In this document: one piece after another, positions 17,726-27,133 of the stretch | Layout of the letters: each line of letters starts with the position of its first letter | Numbering within the stretch: the stretch's first letter is position 1 | From: Chitinophagaceae bacterium UBA1931 | GTDB taxonomy: Bacteria; Bacteroidota; Bacteroidia; Chitinophagales; Chitinophagaceae | Assembly (NCBI GenBank): GCA_002337125.1 | Contig: DDFJ01000001.1 | Span: 682,001-746,000 of the forward strand | DNA length: 64,000 nt | Direction: 5' to 3' | Notes under the pieces: generated by a model | Told to the model about the DNA's origin: nothing | Databases searched by the model: none | The model's input: the letters and a program-made list of their open reading frames with translations, nothing else | Program-made: the position numbers and the translations under genes

Positions 17726-18304
17726 ATGAATCCGAAAGTTGATTTCTTTTTCTCCAAGGCTAAAAGCTGGCAAAATGAATATTTAAAAATGCGGGAAATT
17801 GCACTTGGCTGTGGCCTCACGGAAGAACTTAAATGGGGCTGTCCCTGCTACACATTCAACGGAAATAATGTTGTACTGATTCACGGTTTTAAAGAATACT
17901 GTGCTTTTTTGTTTTTTAAAGGTGCTTTGCTTCACGATGCTGAAGGAATGCTTATACAGCAAACCGAAAACGTACAATCAAGCCGGCAGATAAGATTCAC
18001 TGATCTTTCAGAAATTAATAAATCAGCCAAAGTGCTGAAAGCATACATCAATGAAGCAATTGAAGTGGAAAAAGCAGGTTTAAAAGTGGCTTTGAAAAAA
18101 ACTAAGGAATATGCAGTTCCGGAAGAATTTCAAAAGCAGCTCAATAAAAAAGCTTCTCTAAAAAAAGCATTTGAAGCATTAACTCCCGGAAGACAAAGAG
18201 CATATCTTCTGCATTTTTCTGCACCAAAGCAATCAAAAACAAGAGAGGCAAGGGTAGAAAAATGTATTCCGCAAATTTTAGCAGGAAAAGGTTTGAATGA
18301 TTAA
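17726..18304 (+). CDS. YdeI/DUF1801-type protein, copy 1
   Basis: A 192-residue cytosolic protein of the YdeI/OmpD-associated type. The N-terminal DUF1801-like domain has LKWGCPCYTFNGNNVVLI and FLFFKGALL. The C-terminal YdeI domain has VPEEFQKQL, FEALTPGRQRAYLLHFS and a basic end with KQSKTREARVEKCIP. Family members are widespread and linked loosely to stress and antimicrobial-peptide tolerance, but no reaction is established. A paralogue follows after 18 bases, so the pair arose by tandem duplication and is probably co-transcribed. Confidence 0.88.
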   Translation: MNPKVDFFFSKAKSWQNEYLKMREIALGCGLTEELKWGCPCYTFNGNNVVLIHGFKEYCAFLFFKGALLHDAEGMLIQQTENVQSSRQIRFTDLSEINKSAKVLKAYINEAIEVEKAGLKVALKKTKEYAVPEEFQKQLNKKASLKKAFEALTPGRQRAYLLHFSAPKQSKTREARVEKCIPQILAGKGLND

Positions 18305-18322
18305 CACATTTAAAGCCCGATA

Positions 18323-18943
18323 ATGATAACTGAAGTTGAACTTTATTTTACCGAAGGCTGCGGACGTTGTGAACTGGGTGGTACACCTGCCTGCAAAGTG
18401 CATAAATGGCCAAAGGAATTGCAGGCCCTGCGCTCTCTAATTTTGAGTTGCGGGCTTACCGAACAGGTAAAATGGGGGATGCCTTGCTATACTTTTCAAA
18501 ATAAGAATATTGTTTTGCTGGCTGCTTTTAAAGAATATGCAGCTTTAAGTTTTTTTAAAGGTGCTTTGCTCAACGACACAGAAAACATGTTGAGTAAACC
18601 CGGTGAGCATACACAATCTGCACGTTTAATCAGGTTTACGAATATTGAAAAGATTATCGAAAAAGAAGCTGTACTGAAGGCATACATTTATGAAGCCATC
18701 GAAATTGAAAAGGTGGGTTACAAAGTAGAATTTAAAAAGTACGGTGCAGATGAAATGCCCGCTGAGTTCAGGGATAAGCTGGAATCAAATCAAAAATTAA
18801 AGACTGCTTTTTTTGCATTAACTATCGGAAGGCAAAGGGCATACCTGCTTCATTTTTCTGCAGCAAAACAATCAAAAACGAGAGAAGCAAGGATCGAAAA
18901 ATGCATTCCGCAAATTCTTGCGGGAAAGGGATTAACAGATTGA
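18323..18943 (+). CDS. YdeI/DUF1801-type protein, copy 2
   Basis: A 206-residue paralogue of the preceding gene with the same two-domain plan: KWGMPCYTFQNKNIVLL and SFFKGALL in the first part, then MPAEFRDKL, GRQRAYLLHFSAAKQSKT and IEKCIPQILAGKGL. The last 40 residues are nearly identical to copy 1. It differs at the N-terminus, where it carries an extra cysteine-containing stretch (FTEGCGRCELGGTPACKVH) that could bind a metal. I recognise no separate function for this addition. Confidence 0.88.
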   Translation: MITEVELYFTEGCGRCELGGTPACKVHKWPKELQALRSLILSCGLTEQVKWGMPCYTFQNKNIVLLAAFKEYAALSFFKGALLNDTENMLSKPGEHTQSARLIRFTNIEKIIEKEAVLKAYIYEAIEIEKVGYKVEFKKYGADEMPAEFRDKLESNQKLKTAFFALTIGRQRAYLLHFSAAKQSKTREARIEKCIPQILAGKGLTD

Positions 18944-19076
18944 ATCTTACCGATCACAAACGGTTCAACGTTGAATGAATTCGCCACCACGGTTAAGTTA
19001 AACTATTTTACATATAAAAAATAAAACTATTTATAGGTAATTGACTTATTAATTATCTTGCTCTAAATACCCAGCG

Positions 19077-20255
19077 ATGAATGCCAAAGTGCATTTAAAA
19101 GAGCATTTGATAACCGATCAGGAACTTCCATATACTTTATTCAGTATTATAGGTTCAACCATTCTGCTTTTTTTCATCCCGGTTGCAATCGGAAAGCCGT
19201 TCCAGGATTATTTATCGGCTTCCCTTTACGCTGCTGGTATTGTATTGTATGTTCTCGGCAAAGTTATTTACCGTTATTCTCTGTTTCTTTCTGTATTAAT
19301 TGTAACCTTCGTTCACAATTTTCTAATTTTTTGGGTATGTTACCGGTATGGAAAAGCAACAGGAGCCATCTTGTTTTATTTCCCGTTTATGGTTGCTTTT
19401 TTGTACATCTTTTTAACAAAGCAAGACAAGTTTAAAACTGCAGCCAAGGTTTTTATCAATATTCTCTTTTTCGTTTTATCGGTTGGTTTTACCGATATGC
19501 GTTCAAAACAGTTTGCATTTATTGATGATACATTAATCCAGAATATTTATACTGTTTGCCTTGTATTTTCCATCATCGCAACGTTAAGTATACTGATTGC
19601 ATTATACCGTCATTTCATTAATCTTCATGAAAAAGTAATTGAGGAACAGCAGAAGCAGCATAAAATGGTTTTGCGGGAAATTGACCGTCAGCATGAAAAA
19701 GAAGAATATGCTTTGCTGTTGTCTATCAGGGATGATATTTCCCAAACACTGGTGACCAGCAGAATGTATCTGCAAATGATGCAAACGAAAGAACCAATGT
19801 TACTCAAAGCAGACGAAGGAATAAAAAATGCCATCGATAGTCTTAACAATATTTCGCTGGAGTTAAGTCCGTCGATGCTTGTTGATTTTGGATTTGCACA
19901 AGGTATTTCAGTTTATGCTGAATTACTAAGTAAGAAATATAATATCCCGGTAGAGATTGTGCTTGAAGAAGATTCAGATGATTTGCCGGATATTGACAGA
20001 CTTTCACTCTTTCGCATCATACACCAGGGGATTGCTATTATAGCTGCATGTAATCCAGCATCGCTGAAAGTGCGGATTAATTGTCAAAATAAAATCTGGG
20101 TTTCTTTTTCTTATGCTGCCGCAAACGTTCGGTTTGTTGAACAGTTTAACGACCCTCATAATCAGGATCTTTCAAAACGGCTTGACTACTATAACGCAAC
20201 AATTAAAGAAGAACCCGGCAAAATAGAGTTGCTGCTCGACTTGAAGAATCCCTGA
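19077..20255 (+). CDS. Membrane sensor histidine kinase-like protein with degenerate catalytic motifs
   Basis: A 392-residue protein with about six membrane helices in residues 20-185, a coiled-coil linker rich in E, Q and K, and then a region that aligns with the dimerisation domain of NarL-type kinases. The position of the phosphorylated His is Arg218 (SIRDDISQTL here against LHDNINQLL in the next gene). The C-terminal part has the LFRIIHQG helix, but I see no DNGKGF or GIGLANI ATP-binding boxes. It therefore looks like a kinase relative that no longer autophosphorylates, perhaps a dimer partner or regulator of the intact kinase 113 bases downstream. No response regulator lies nearby. Confidence 0.75.
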   Translation: MNAKVHLKEHLITDQELPYTLFSIIGSTILLFFIPVAIGKPFQDYLSASLYAAGIVLYVLGKVIYRYSLFLSVLIVTFVHNFLIFWVCYRYGKATGAILFYFPFMVAFLYIFLTKQDKFKTAAKVFINILFFVLSVGFTDMRSKQFAFIDDTLIQNIYTVCLVFSIIATLSILIALYRHFINLHEKVIEEQQKQHKMVLREIDRQHEKEEYALLLSIRDDISQTLVTSRMYLQMMQTKEPMLLKADEGIKNAIDSLNNISLELSPSMLVDFGFAQGISVYAELLSKKYNIPVEIVLEEDSDDLPDIDRLSLFRIIHQGIAIIAACNPASLKVRINCQNKIWVSFSYAAANVRFVEQFNDPHNQDLSKRLDYYNATIKEEPGKIELLLDLKNP

Positions 20256-20368
20256 CAACGTTCTGTGTAAGAAATGATTTGATTTTGACAATCTGATTAT
20301 ATAATAATTTATCTTATTCTGTTTGATTTGGTTAATTTGCAATTACAAATCAGTTAAACAAAAAAGGA

Positions 20369-22210
20369 TTGAACCTTCATAACGAAATAACAGAGCCTGA
20401 CGGATTAAAGGGCAGGTTTACTCAACTATCACAAACCTTGCAGGCTTACTTATCTGCATTTAATGAAGTTGCCATTGTATCAATTACAGATCTGAAGGGA
20501 AACATTCTCTATGTTAATGATAAGTTTGTTGAAGTATCTCAATATTCAAAGGGAGAGCTTTTAGGTAAAAACCATCGTATCATCAAGAGCGAATTTCATT
20601 CGAAGGAATTTTTTAAGGATATGTGGAGCACCATTGCTGATGGCAAGCCATGGCGTGGTGAAATTAAAAACAAAGCCAAAGATGGTTCTTACTACTGGGT
20701 TGATACAGTAATTATTCCGGTGAAAGACAGAAACGGTAAACCATTTCAATATCTTTCAATACGCAACCTTGTTACTGAACAAAAAGAAAATGAAGAAAAA
20801 CTTATTTCCTATCAAAAAGATTTATTGAAACAAAAAAAGCAGCTGAAAGAAGCGCAGGCAGTTGCAAAAACAGGTAGCTGGTTTGTTGATATTTCCAGTA
20901 ATAAAATTGAATGGTCGGAAGAAACTTACAGGATATTTGAGATTCCTTCAGATACACCAATGTCGTACGAGTTGTTTTTGCAGTATGTACATCCTGATGA
21001 TAAAGCTATTGTTGATGAAAACTGGGGTAAGGCAATGCACACAGGTTTTTACGAAGTTGAACATCGTATTAAAACCGCTTCAGGAGAAAAGTGGGTTAGA
21101 GAAAGAGCCAGGTTTGATTTTAATCCTTCAGCTGCGCTGAATACTGTTTTAGGTACTGTGCAGGATATAACTGATAAGAAAAAAACAGAACAGGCTGTAG
21201 AAGAAGCAGCAAGACAGTATCGTGAATTATTTAATCACAGTCCGTTTGCTGTTGGTATTGCTGATAAAAAAACATTGCGTTTTTTGAAAGTAAATGAAAC
21301 GGCTGTAAAACTTTATGGATATTCAGAAGAAGAGTTTCTGCAGTTGTCAATTCCTGATCTCAGGCTTCCTGAAGAAAAGGAAATTCTTTTTGCTGCAATT
21401 GAACAGGGAAAATATGCAGCTGATAAATCGGCAAGAAAACATGTAAAAAAGAATGGTGATATTATATTGGCTGAACCAACCATCTCCGAAATAATATATG
21501 ATGGAAAGGAGGCATTACTTATTTCAATTAATGATGTAACTGATAAAGTAAAAATTGAACAGGAACTTGCAGACGAAAAATATTATAAACAAAGGGAAAT
21601 AGACCGGGCAGCATTGGAAGCTGAAGAAAAAAGCCGCAATGAAATTGGGATGGAGCTGCACGATAATATTAACCAGCTGCTTGTAGCTTCAACACTTTAT
21701 ATAAAAGGAATTGTAACAGCTTCTGAAGAGGACAATCTGCAACTGCAGCAGGGAACAAATATCATCAATAATGCAATTGAAGAAATCCGGAAACTATCTT
21801 CCCGGTTTGTTGCTCCTTCAATGAAAAATCTCACATTGACAGAAGCAATTGAGTTTTTGACTCAGAGCATTAAACTATCCGGTTGCAAAGTGAAGCTTCA
21901 GTCGAATATGATTGAAGAACAGTTTGACGAATCGTTTAAAGTAAACCTGTACCGGATTATCCAGGAACTGTTCAGCAACATTATTAAATACGCACAGGCA
22001 ACTGAAATTAATGTGAACCTGAAACAGGAAAACAAGTTATTACTACTTGAAGTAATTGATAATGGTAAAGGTTTTAATGTTGAACAAAAAGCTAAAGGAA
22101 TTGGTTTGGCTAATATTCGCCACAGGGCCAAACTTTATGAAGGTAAATGCAACATTAAAAGCAGCCCGGGTAATGGTTGCAGTGTAGCTATTAAGTTTGT
22201 TTTAAGTTGA
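20369..22210 (+). CDS. PAS-domain sensor histidine kinase (NarL-type, HisKA_3)
   Basis: A 613-residue cytosolic kinase. Three PAS/PAC units can be read: residues about 25-140 (NILYVNDKFVEVSQYSKGELLG), about 165-275, and about 285-395 (FLKVNETAVKLYGYSEEEFL). The HisKA_3-type helix has His431 in GMELHDNINQ, and the ATPase domain has an N-box (QELFSNIIKYAQ), G1 (DNGKGFN) and G2 (GIGLANI). The start is not certain: the frame opens after a stop at 20333 and the first plausible start is TTG 20369, because the first ATG codon is far inside the first PAS domain. It has no membrane segment, so it senses a cytosolic signal or pairs with the membrane protein upstream. Confidence 0.88.
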   Translation: MNLHNEITEPDGLKGRFTQLSQTLQAYLSAFNEVAIVSITDLKGNILYVNDKFVEVSQYSKGELLGKNHRIIKSEFHSKEFFKDMWSTIADGKPWRGEIKNKAKDGSYYWVDTVIIPVKDRNGKPFQYLSIRNLVTEQKENEEKLISYQKDLLKQKKQLKEAQAVAKTGSWFVDISSNKIEWSEETYRIFEIPSDTPMSYELFLQYVHPDDKAIVDENWGKAMHTGFYEVEHRIKTASGEKWVRERARFDFNPSAALNTVLGTVQDITDKKKTEQAVEEAARQYRELFNHSPFAVGIADKKTLRFLKVNETAVKLYGYSEEEFLQLSIPDLRLPEEKEILFAAIEQGKYAADKSARKHVKKNGDIILAEPTISEIIYDGKEALLISINDVTDKVKIEQELADEKYYKQREIDRAALEAEEKSRNEIGMELHDNINQLLVASTLYIKGIVTASEEDNLQLQQGTNIINNAIEEIRKLSSRFVAPSMKNLTLTEAIEFLTQSIKLSGCKVKLQSNMIEEQFDESFKVNLYRIIQELFSNIIKYAQATEINVNLKQENKLLLLEVIDNGKGFNVEQKAKGIGLANIRHRAKLYEGKCNIKSSPGNGCSVAIKFVLS

Positions 22211-22366
22211 TTTTTTTTAATACCAAATTCTTCAAGAATAATAAATGATTATTTGAATTGTTGCCATGCTGTATGCTGATGAAAGGATTGCGACGCAACG
22301 ATGCTGCCATGAAAAAATTCGGCTGGTATTATAAATGAACACTCGTTATTCATTCTGTTTTCATTT

Positions 22367-22397
22367 TTTGCGCACATTTACATTTTACTTATCTTAA
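22367..22397 (+). promoter_or_regulatory. Possible promoter of the trpB2 gene
   Basis: TTTG at 22367-22370 and an imperfect -7 box (TATCTTAA, 22390-22397) are 19 bases apart, just upstream of the start codon at 22415. The -7 match is 6 of 8 positions. Confidence 0.3.
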
Positions 22398-22414
22398 CCG
22401 CAAATCAATAGAAC

Positions 22415-23782
22415 ATGTCGAAACAGCGCAAAATCACATTAAGCGAATCCGAAATTCCAACACACTGGTACAATATTGTGGCTGATATGCCCAACAAACC
22501 ATTGCCGCCATTACATCCCGGAACCCAACAACCCATCGGACCAGAAGCACTTGCTCCTTTGTTCCCGATGGAATTAATTAAACAGGAAGTTACCACCGAC
22601 AAATGGGTTGAAATTCCTGATGAAGTAAGAGATCTTTATTCTATCTGGCGTCCAACACCGTTGTTCCGTGCTTATGAACTGGAAAAAGCATTGGGTACAA
22701 AATCAAAAATATATTACAAGTATGAAGGTGTGAGTCCTGCAGGTTCGCACAAACCTAATACTGCAATTCCGCAGGCATATTACAATGCAAAAGAAGGTGT
22801 AAAGAAAATTTCAACCGAAACAGGAGCAGGGCAGTGGGGTAGTTCACTTGCATTTGCATGTAAACTTTTTGGTATTGAATGTGAAGTGTTCATGGTAAAA
22901 GTAAGTTACGAAGGCAAGCCTTACCGTAAACTGATGATGAATACATGGGGAGCAACGGTGCATCCCTCACCAACAACACTTACACAAGCCGGAAGGATTG
23001 TTTTGGAAAAAGATCCTAACTCACCAGGTAGTTTAGGTATTGCTATTTCTGAAGCAGTTGAAGTTGCAGCTACAAACGATGATACAAAATATGCTTTGGG
23101 CAGTGTATTGAATCATGTATTGATGCACCAGACAATTATTGGTCTTGAAGCGAAGAAGCAATTGGAAAAAGCAGGTGATTATCCTGATATCGTCATTGCT
23201 CCTTTTGGTGGTGGTTCAAACTTTGCGGGTATTACATTCCCATTCCTGCAGGATAAATTAGTTGAAGGAAAGAATGTACGTGCTGTTGCTGTTGAGCCAA
23301 CTTCCTGTCCGAAGTTAACCCGTGGTGTTTTCCGTTATGATTTTGGTGATACAGTTGGTATGACTCCTTTGTTACCGATGTACACTTTAGGTCACAACTT
23401 TGTGCCTTCACCTATTCATGCAGGTGGGTTACGTTATCATGGTGCTGGTGCAATCATCAGTCAATTGCTGAAGGATGGAATTATTGAAGCTGATGCCATT
23501 AACCAGATTGAATGTTTTGAAGCGGGTGTATTGTTTGCACGTACAGAAGGAATTATTCCTGCACCTGAAGCAAATCATGGTATTGCGGAAGTAATACGCC
23601 AGGCTAAACAAGCTGATGAAGAAGGTGTTTCAAAAACAATCCTGTTTAACCTTTGCGGTCACGGACATTTTGATATGAGTTCTTATGATCAATATTTGTC
23701 CGGCAAGCTGGTTGACTTTGAAGTAACACAGGAACAAATCAATTCATCACTTGCTGAATTGAACACACCGGTAATAGCTTAA
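22415..23782 (+). CDS. trpB: TrpB2-type tryptophan synthase beta chain
   Basis: A 455-residue PLP enzyme of the TrpB2 group, longer than ordinary TrpB, with the N-terminal extension containing MPNKPLPPLHPGTQQPIGPE. Lys113 in AGSHKPN would hold the PLP. STETGAGQWGSS and the glycine-rich FGGGSNFAG phosphate loop are also present. TrpB2 joins indole and serine to give tryptophan and is usually found without a TrpA partner. No trpA lies nearby and the gene stands alone between a possible promoter and a bidirectional terminator, so it may salvage indole rather than serve the trp operon. Confidence 0.92.
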   Translation: MSKQRKITLSESEIPTHWYNIVADMPNKPLPPLHPGTQQPIGPEALAPLFPMELIKQEVTTDKWVEIPDEVRDLYSIWRPTPLFRAYELEKALGTKSKIYYKYEGVSPAGSHKPNTAIPQAYYNAKEGVKKISTETGAGQWGSSLAFACKLFGIECEVFMVKVSYEGKPYRKLMMNTWGATVHPSPTTLTQAGRIVLEKDPNSPGSLGIAISEAVEVAATNDDTKYALGSVLNHVLMHQTIIGLEAKKQLEKAGDYPDIVIAPFGGGSNFAGITFPFLQDKLVEGKNVRAVAVEPTSCPKLTRGVFRYDFGDTVGMTPLLPMYTLGHNFVPSPIHAGGLRYHGAGAIISQLLKDGIIEADAINQIECFEAGVLFARTEGIIPAPEANHGIAEVIRQAKQADEEGVSKTILFNLCGHGHFDMSSYDQYLSGKLVDFEVTQEQINSSLAELNTPVIA

Positions 23783-23802
23783 TCAATTTTTATATGTAAG
23801 TG

Positions 23803-23830
23803 AAAAAGGATGGCTGCTGCCATCCTTTTT
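23803..23830. terminator. Bidirectional terminator between convergent genes
   Basis: A perfect 12-bp stem (23803-23814 with 23819-23830) and a 4-base loop, with A residues on one flank and T residues on the other. It serves trpB2 on the plus strand and overlaps the stop codon of the minus-strand gene. Confidence 0.9.
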
Positions 23831-24378
23831 TATTTCTTTTTAGGTCTTACTAAAAGCCCGATACTTCCTGTAATTCCGTGCGGGTTAACATCCATATCAT
23901 TTCCTGAAAGATGAAATGCCTTCATTCCCATTTCAACAGTTGCAGAAAAAACTGTGTTGATTTTAGTTGATAAGCCCACACGTCCTGCAGCATAATATCC
24001 TGCTTCTTTTACTTTATACGGAGTTTGTGCAGGGTAATCCTGTTTCATGTATGCATTCATTGATACTCCCTGCGCTAAACGCAGGTAAGAAGAAATCTTT
24101 TTCTCCGGGTGAAACTGGTATTTCATATCAATAAAGATTGGAACAAACTGAAGTTTGGTTAATACCCAGTCATTATCGTTGTGCAAAGGAGCATGTGCAT
24201 ATTCAACACCCGCACCAATAGAAAAGCAATTGCTGATGTTTTTATACTGAGTGATGTTGAAGCCATTAAACCAATTGCTGTGCGTGCTGTACAGTTCTTC
24301 GTATTGAACAGAAAGCTGGGCCGTTGATTTGCTGCTTACTGAAATCAAAATAAGTAAGGATAATAAAATATATTTCAT
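23830..24378 (-). CDS. Probable outer-membrane beta-barrel protein
   Basis: A 182-residue protein beginning MKYILLSLLILISVSS with a signal peptide cut near STAQ. The mature part has alternating beta-strand patterns (NISNCFSIGAGVEYAH, YYAAGRVGLSTKIN, VFSATVEMGMKAF, ITGSIGLLVRP) that suggest a small eight-stranded barrel. The frame extends 15 codons further upstream, but ATG 24378 directly precedes the signal peptide and is preferred. I do not recognise a specific family. It is convergent with trpB2 and divergent from mprF. Confidence 0.75.
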   Translation of the reverse strand: MKYILLSLLILISVSSKSTAQLSVQYEELYSTHSNWFNGFNITQYKNISNCFSIGAGVEYAHAPLHNDNDWVLTKLQFVPIFIDMKYQFHPEKKISSYLRLAQGVSMNAYMKQDYPAQTPYKVKEAGYYAAGRVGLSTKINTVFSATVEMGMKAFHLSGNDMDVNPHGITGSIGLLVRPKKK

Positions 24379-24450
24379 CAGGGCAAAGCTATATACAGCG
24401 TATTTTCTGGCCCAATTGCCCACCGATGGTTTTTGCCGTTTAAACGATTA

Positions 24451-24484
24451 TTTGCAATTAACCTGTTACAGAGCATTAGTTTTG
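24451..24484 (+). promoter_or_regulatory. Bacteroidota-type promoter of the mprF operon
   Basis: TTTG at 24451-24454 and a perfect -7 box TAGTTTTG at 24477-24484, 22 bases apart, upstream of the start at 24526. Confidence 0.45.
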
Positions 24485-24525
24485 CATCGTCGATAAGTGT
24501 GTGTGAAAAATTGTAAACCTGTTCT

Positions 24526-27111
24526 ATGCTTTCTGCGATTAAAAATAAAATATCTGTTTCGGCTAAAACCTACTGGAAAGAAATTCTGGCTCTTTTGATG
24601 GTAATACTTGCTGTTTTCTTTTTCAGGAATGAGCGAAAAGAATTGCAGGAAATTATTCCAAATATTGAACGGGCAAATGCATGGTGGCTGGCTGCTGGTG
24701 TATTACTCACAACGATTTACATTTTTTTCCAGGCTGGCATTTACAAAATGAGTTTTCGTGCAATTGGAGTTAATATCAGCTGGACATCTTCCAACATTCT
24801 TTTTCTTAAACGCAACTTTATCAGTGTGTTTTTACCAGCAGGCGGAGTTAGTTCACTTGCTTATACACCTTCGCAAATACGTAAGGAAGGATTAACACAA
24901 ACACAAATTCACCAGGCGAGTGCATTGTTTGGTTTTATTGGATTATTAACTGTTGCCATTGTTGGTTTCCCGGTAATTATACTTTCATTATTTCATCACC
25001 AGGGTGGAACAAGAGATGTATGGATCAGTATGATTGTGTTACTGATCTTTTTACCACTACTTTATTTTATTGCAAAATCGTTTAAGGAAAAAGGGAAGAT
25101 TTATTTATGGGTAGAGAAGAAATTTCCATCTGTTATTCCATCGGTCAATGAGTTGTTTGCCGCAAATGTTGACAATAAAAAACTGATGGGTGCAATCTTG
25201 TATTCTGTCGGTGTTGAGTTTTGCGGCATCTTTCATTTGTATATAGCGATGCTTGCATTGGGTATTCATACTTCATTTGTTGCTTCAGCATCGGCCTATA
25301 TTATTTCAGTGTTATTGATGATTGTTTCTCCATTCCTCCGTGGATTAGGAGCAGTTGAATTATCAATGCTGTATGTGCTTGGCCGTTTTGGTTATACAGT
25401 TGAGCAAGCATTGGCCGCAACAATTCTGTACCGCATTTTTGAATTCTGGTTACCATTAGTTGCCGGTTTGTTTACTTATTTGTGGAAAGGAAAACAACTG
25501 TTTCTCCGCATGGCACCGGCATTGTTAACCTTTGTTCTTGGTATTATCAATATCATCTCAGTAATTACGCCACCTCAACGATGGCGTGTACGGTTACTGA
25601 AAGAATTTTTACCACTTGATGCCATCCATGCTTCAAACTTAATGGTATTGTACATTGGTCTTGCATTGCTTGTTACCTCTGCTTTCTTGTTCCGTGGATT
25701 GCGGAATGCATGGATAATTGCATTAACGCTTGCATTCTTTTCACTGATTGGCCATGTTACAAAGGCGCTGGATTATGAAGAAGCCTCACTTGCTGCAGTT
25801 ACAATTTTATTGCTGGTTGCAACAGCTTCACAATACAGGATAAGGAGTTCAGCTAAATGGACACAGATTGGACTTATGACAGTGCTGACGGTTGCAATTG
25901 CAGTAATGCTGTTTGGGTTTGTCAGCTTCTATTATATCGATCAAAAACATTTTGGAATTGATTTTACCTGGAAACAATCTGTTTTACATTCTTTAAAAAT
26001 ATTCCTCCTGGTTGATGATGATACACTTCACCCGCTTACAAGATTTGGACGTGAGTTTATTGTGTTCATCCGTATACTGGGATTTATTACATGGGGATTT
26101 TTGCTGTATGCATTAATTCGTCCGTATGTGAAACACACTTCTTCAACGGTTCCTGTTAAAAAAGATATTGAAATTTTACTGCAGCAATATGGCAATTCAG
26201 CTGCTGATTATTTTAAAATTTACAAAGACAAACTCTTTTTTCTTTCGGATAAACATGATGCATTTATCGCATACCGTATTGCAGGTGTGTTTGCGATTGT
26301 TTTGGAAGAGCCGGTTTGTGCTGACGAACATAAAGTAGAAGTGTTGATTGAGTTTGAACAGGAGTGCCGTAAGATGGGATTAAAGCCTGCTTTTTACAGG
26401 GTGGATGAAAACAGTATTCCATGGTTTAATCAATTAAAGAAACGAAAGCTGATGATTGGACAGGAAGCTATACTGGATGTAGCCCGTTTTACATTGGAAG
26501 GAAAAGATAAAAAGTCATTGCGTAACGGATTAAACAGCCTTCAGAAAAAAGGATTTGTAACAAACCTGCACAATGCGCCACATGATAAGGAATTTGTAAA
26601 CCAGCTTCGTGCAGTATCAGATGAATGGCTGGAAAATTATCATAAGCAGGAAATGATTTTTTCGCAGGGAATGTTTGATGAAAGCGAAATACAGAAGCAG
26701 GATATTATTACGCTTGCTGATGAAGAAGGAACTATCAAAGCATTTCTCAATATCATTCCGGATTATGCAGAAGATGAATGTACGTACGATCTTATACGCA
26801 AAACAGCTGATGCACCCGGCGCTGCTATGGATGCACTGATTATTAAACTGATTGAACTTGCTAAATCGCAAAACAAATTATATCTCAATCTCGGCATGGT
26901 ACCAATGACAGGAATTCAACAGCCGGAAAATACAGCTGAACAGATTATGAAAATGGCAGCATTGCGTATCAAACGTTTTCAGCAATACCAGGGGCTCAGA
27001 GAGTTTAAAGAAAAATATGCAAGCTGGTGGCAGAACAAATATCTTGTTTACAATCATGATTTTGATTTACTGCAATTACCTGCTGCATTGAATACAGTCA
27101 TGAAACCATAA
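24526..27111 (+). CDS. mprF: MprF-like phosphatidylglycerol aminoacyltransferase/flippase
   Basis: An 861-residue membrane protein with the MprF plan. Residues about 15-330 form the flippase-like multi-helix domain (FLPAGGVSSLAYTP, FLRGLGAVELSML). More membrane helices run to about 540, and the C-terminal soluble DUF2156 transferase domain covers about 545-855, with YFKIYKDKLFFLS, EEPVCADEHK, KKSLRNGLNSLQKKGF and LNLGMVPMTG. MprF moves an amino acid (often lysine) from aminoacyl-tRNA to phosphatidylglycerol and flips the product, lowering the negative charge of the membrane and giving resistance to cationic peptides. A VirJ/AcvB-type hydrolase follows directly. The amino acid used cannot be read from the sequence. 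Confidence 0.9.
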   Translation: MLSAIKNKISVSAKTYWKEILALLMVILAVFFFRNERKELQEIIPNIERANAWWLAAGVLLTTIYIFFQAGIYKMSFRAIGVNISWTSSNILFLKRNFISVFLPAGGVSSLAYTPSQIRKEGLTQTQIHQASALFGFIGLLTVAIVGFPVIILSLFHHQGGTRDVWISMIVLLIFLPLLYFIAKSFKEKGKIYLWVEKKFPSVIPSVNELFAANVDNKKLMGAILYSVGVEFCGIFHLYIAMLALGIHTSFVASASAYIISVLLMIVSPFLRGLGAVELSMLYVLGRFGYTVEQALAATILYRIFEFWLPLVAGLFTYLWKGKQLFLRMAPALLTFVLGIINIISVITPPQRWRVRLLKEFLPLDAIHASNLMVLYIGLALLVTSAFLFRGLRNAWIIALTLAFFSLIGHVTKALDYEEASLAAVTILLLVATASQYRIRSSAKWTQIGLMTVLTVAIAVMLFGFVSFYYIDQKHFGIDFTWKQSVLHSLKIFLLVDDDTLHPLTRFGREFIVFIRILGFITWGFLLYALIRPYVKHTSSTVPVKKDIEILLQQYGNSAADYFKIYKDKLFFLSDKHDAFIAYRIAGVFAIVLEEPVCADEHKVEVLIEFEQECRKMGLKPAFYRVDENSIPWFNQLKKRKLMIGQEAILDVARFTLEGKDKKSLRNGLNSLQKKGFVTNLHNAPHDKEFVNQLRAVSDEWLENYHKQEMIFSQGMFDESEIQKQDIITLADEEGTIKAFLNIIPDYAEDECTYDLIRKTADAPGAAMDALIIKLIELAKSQNKLYLNLGMVPMTGIQQPENTAEQIMKMAALRIKRFQQYQGLREFKEKYASWWQNKYLVYNHDFDLLQLPAALNTVMKP

Positions 27112-27133
27112 GTTGTATCACAATTATTTTTTA

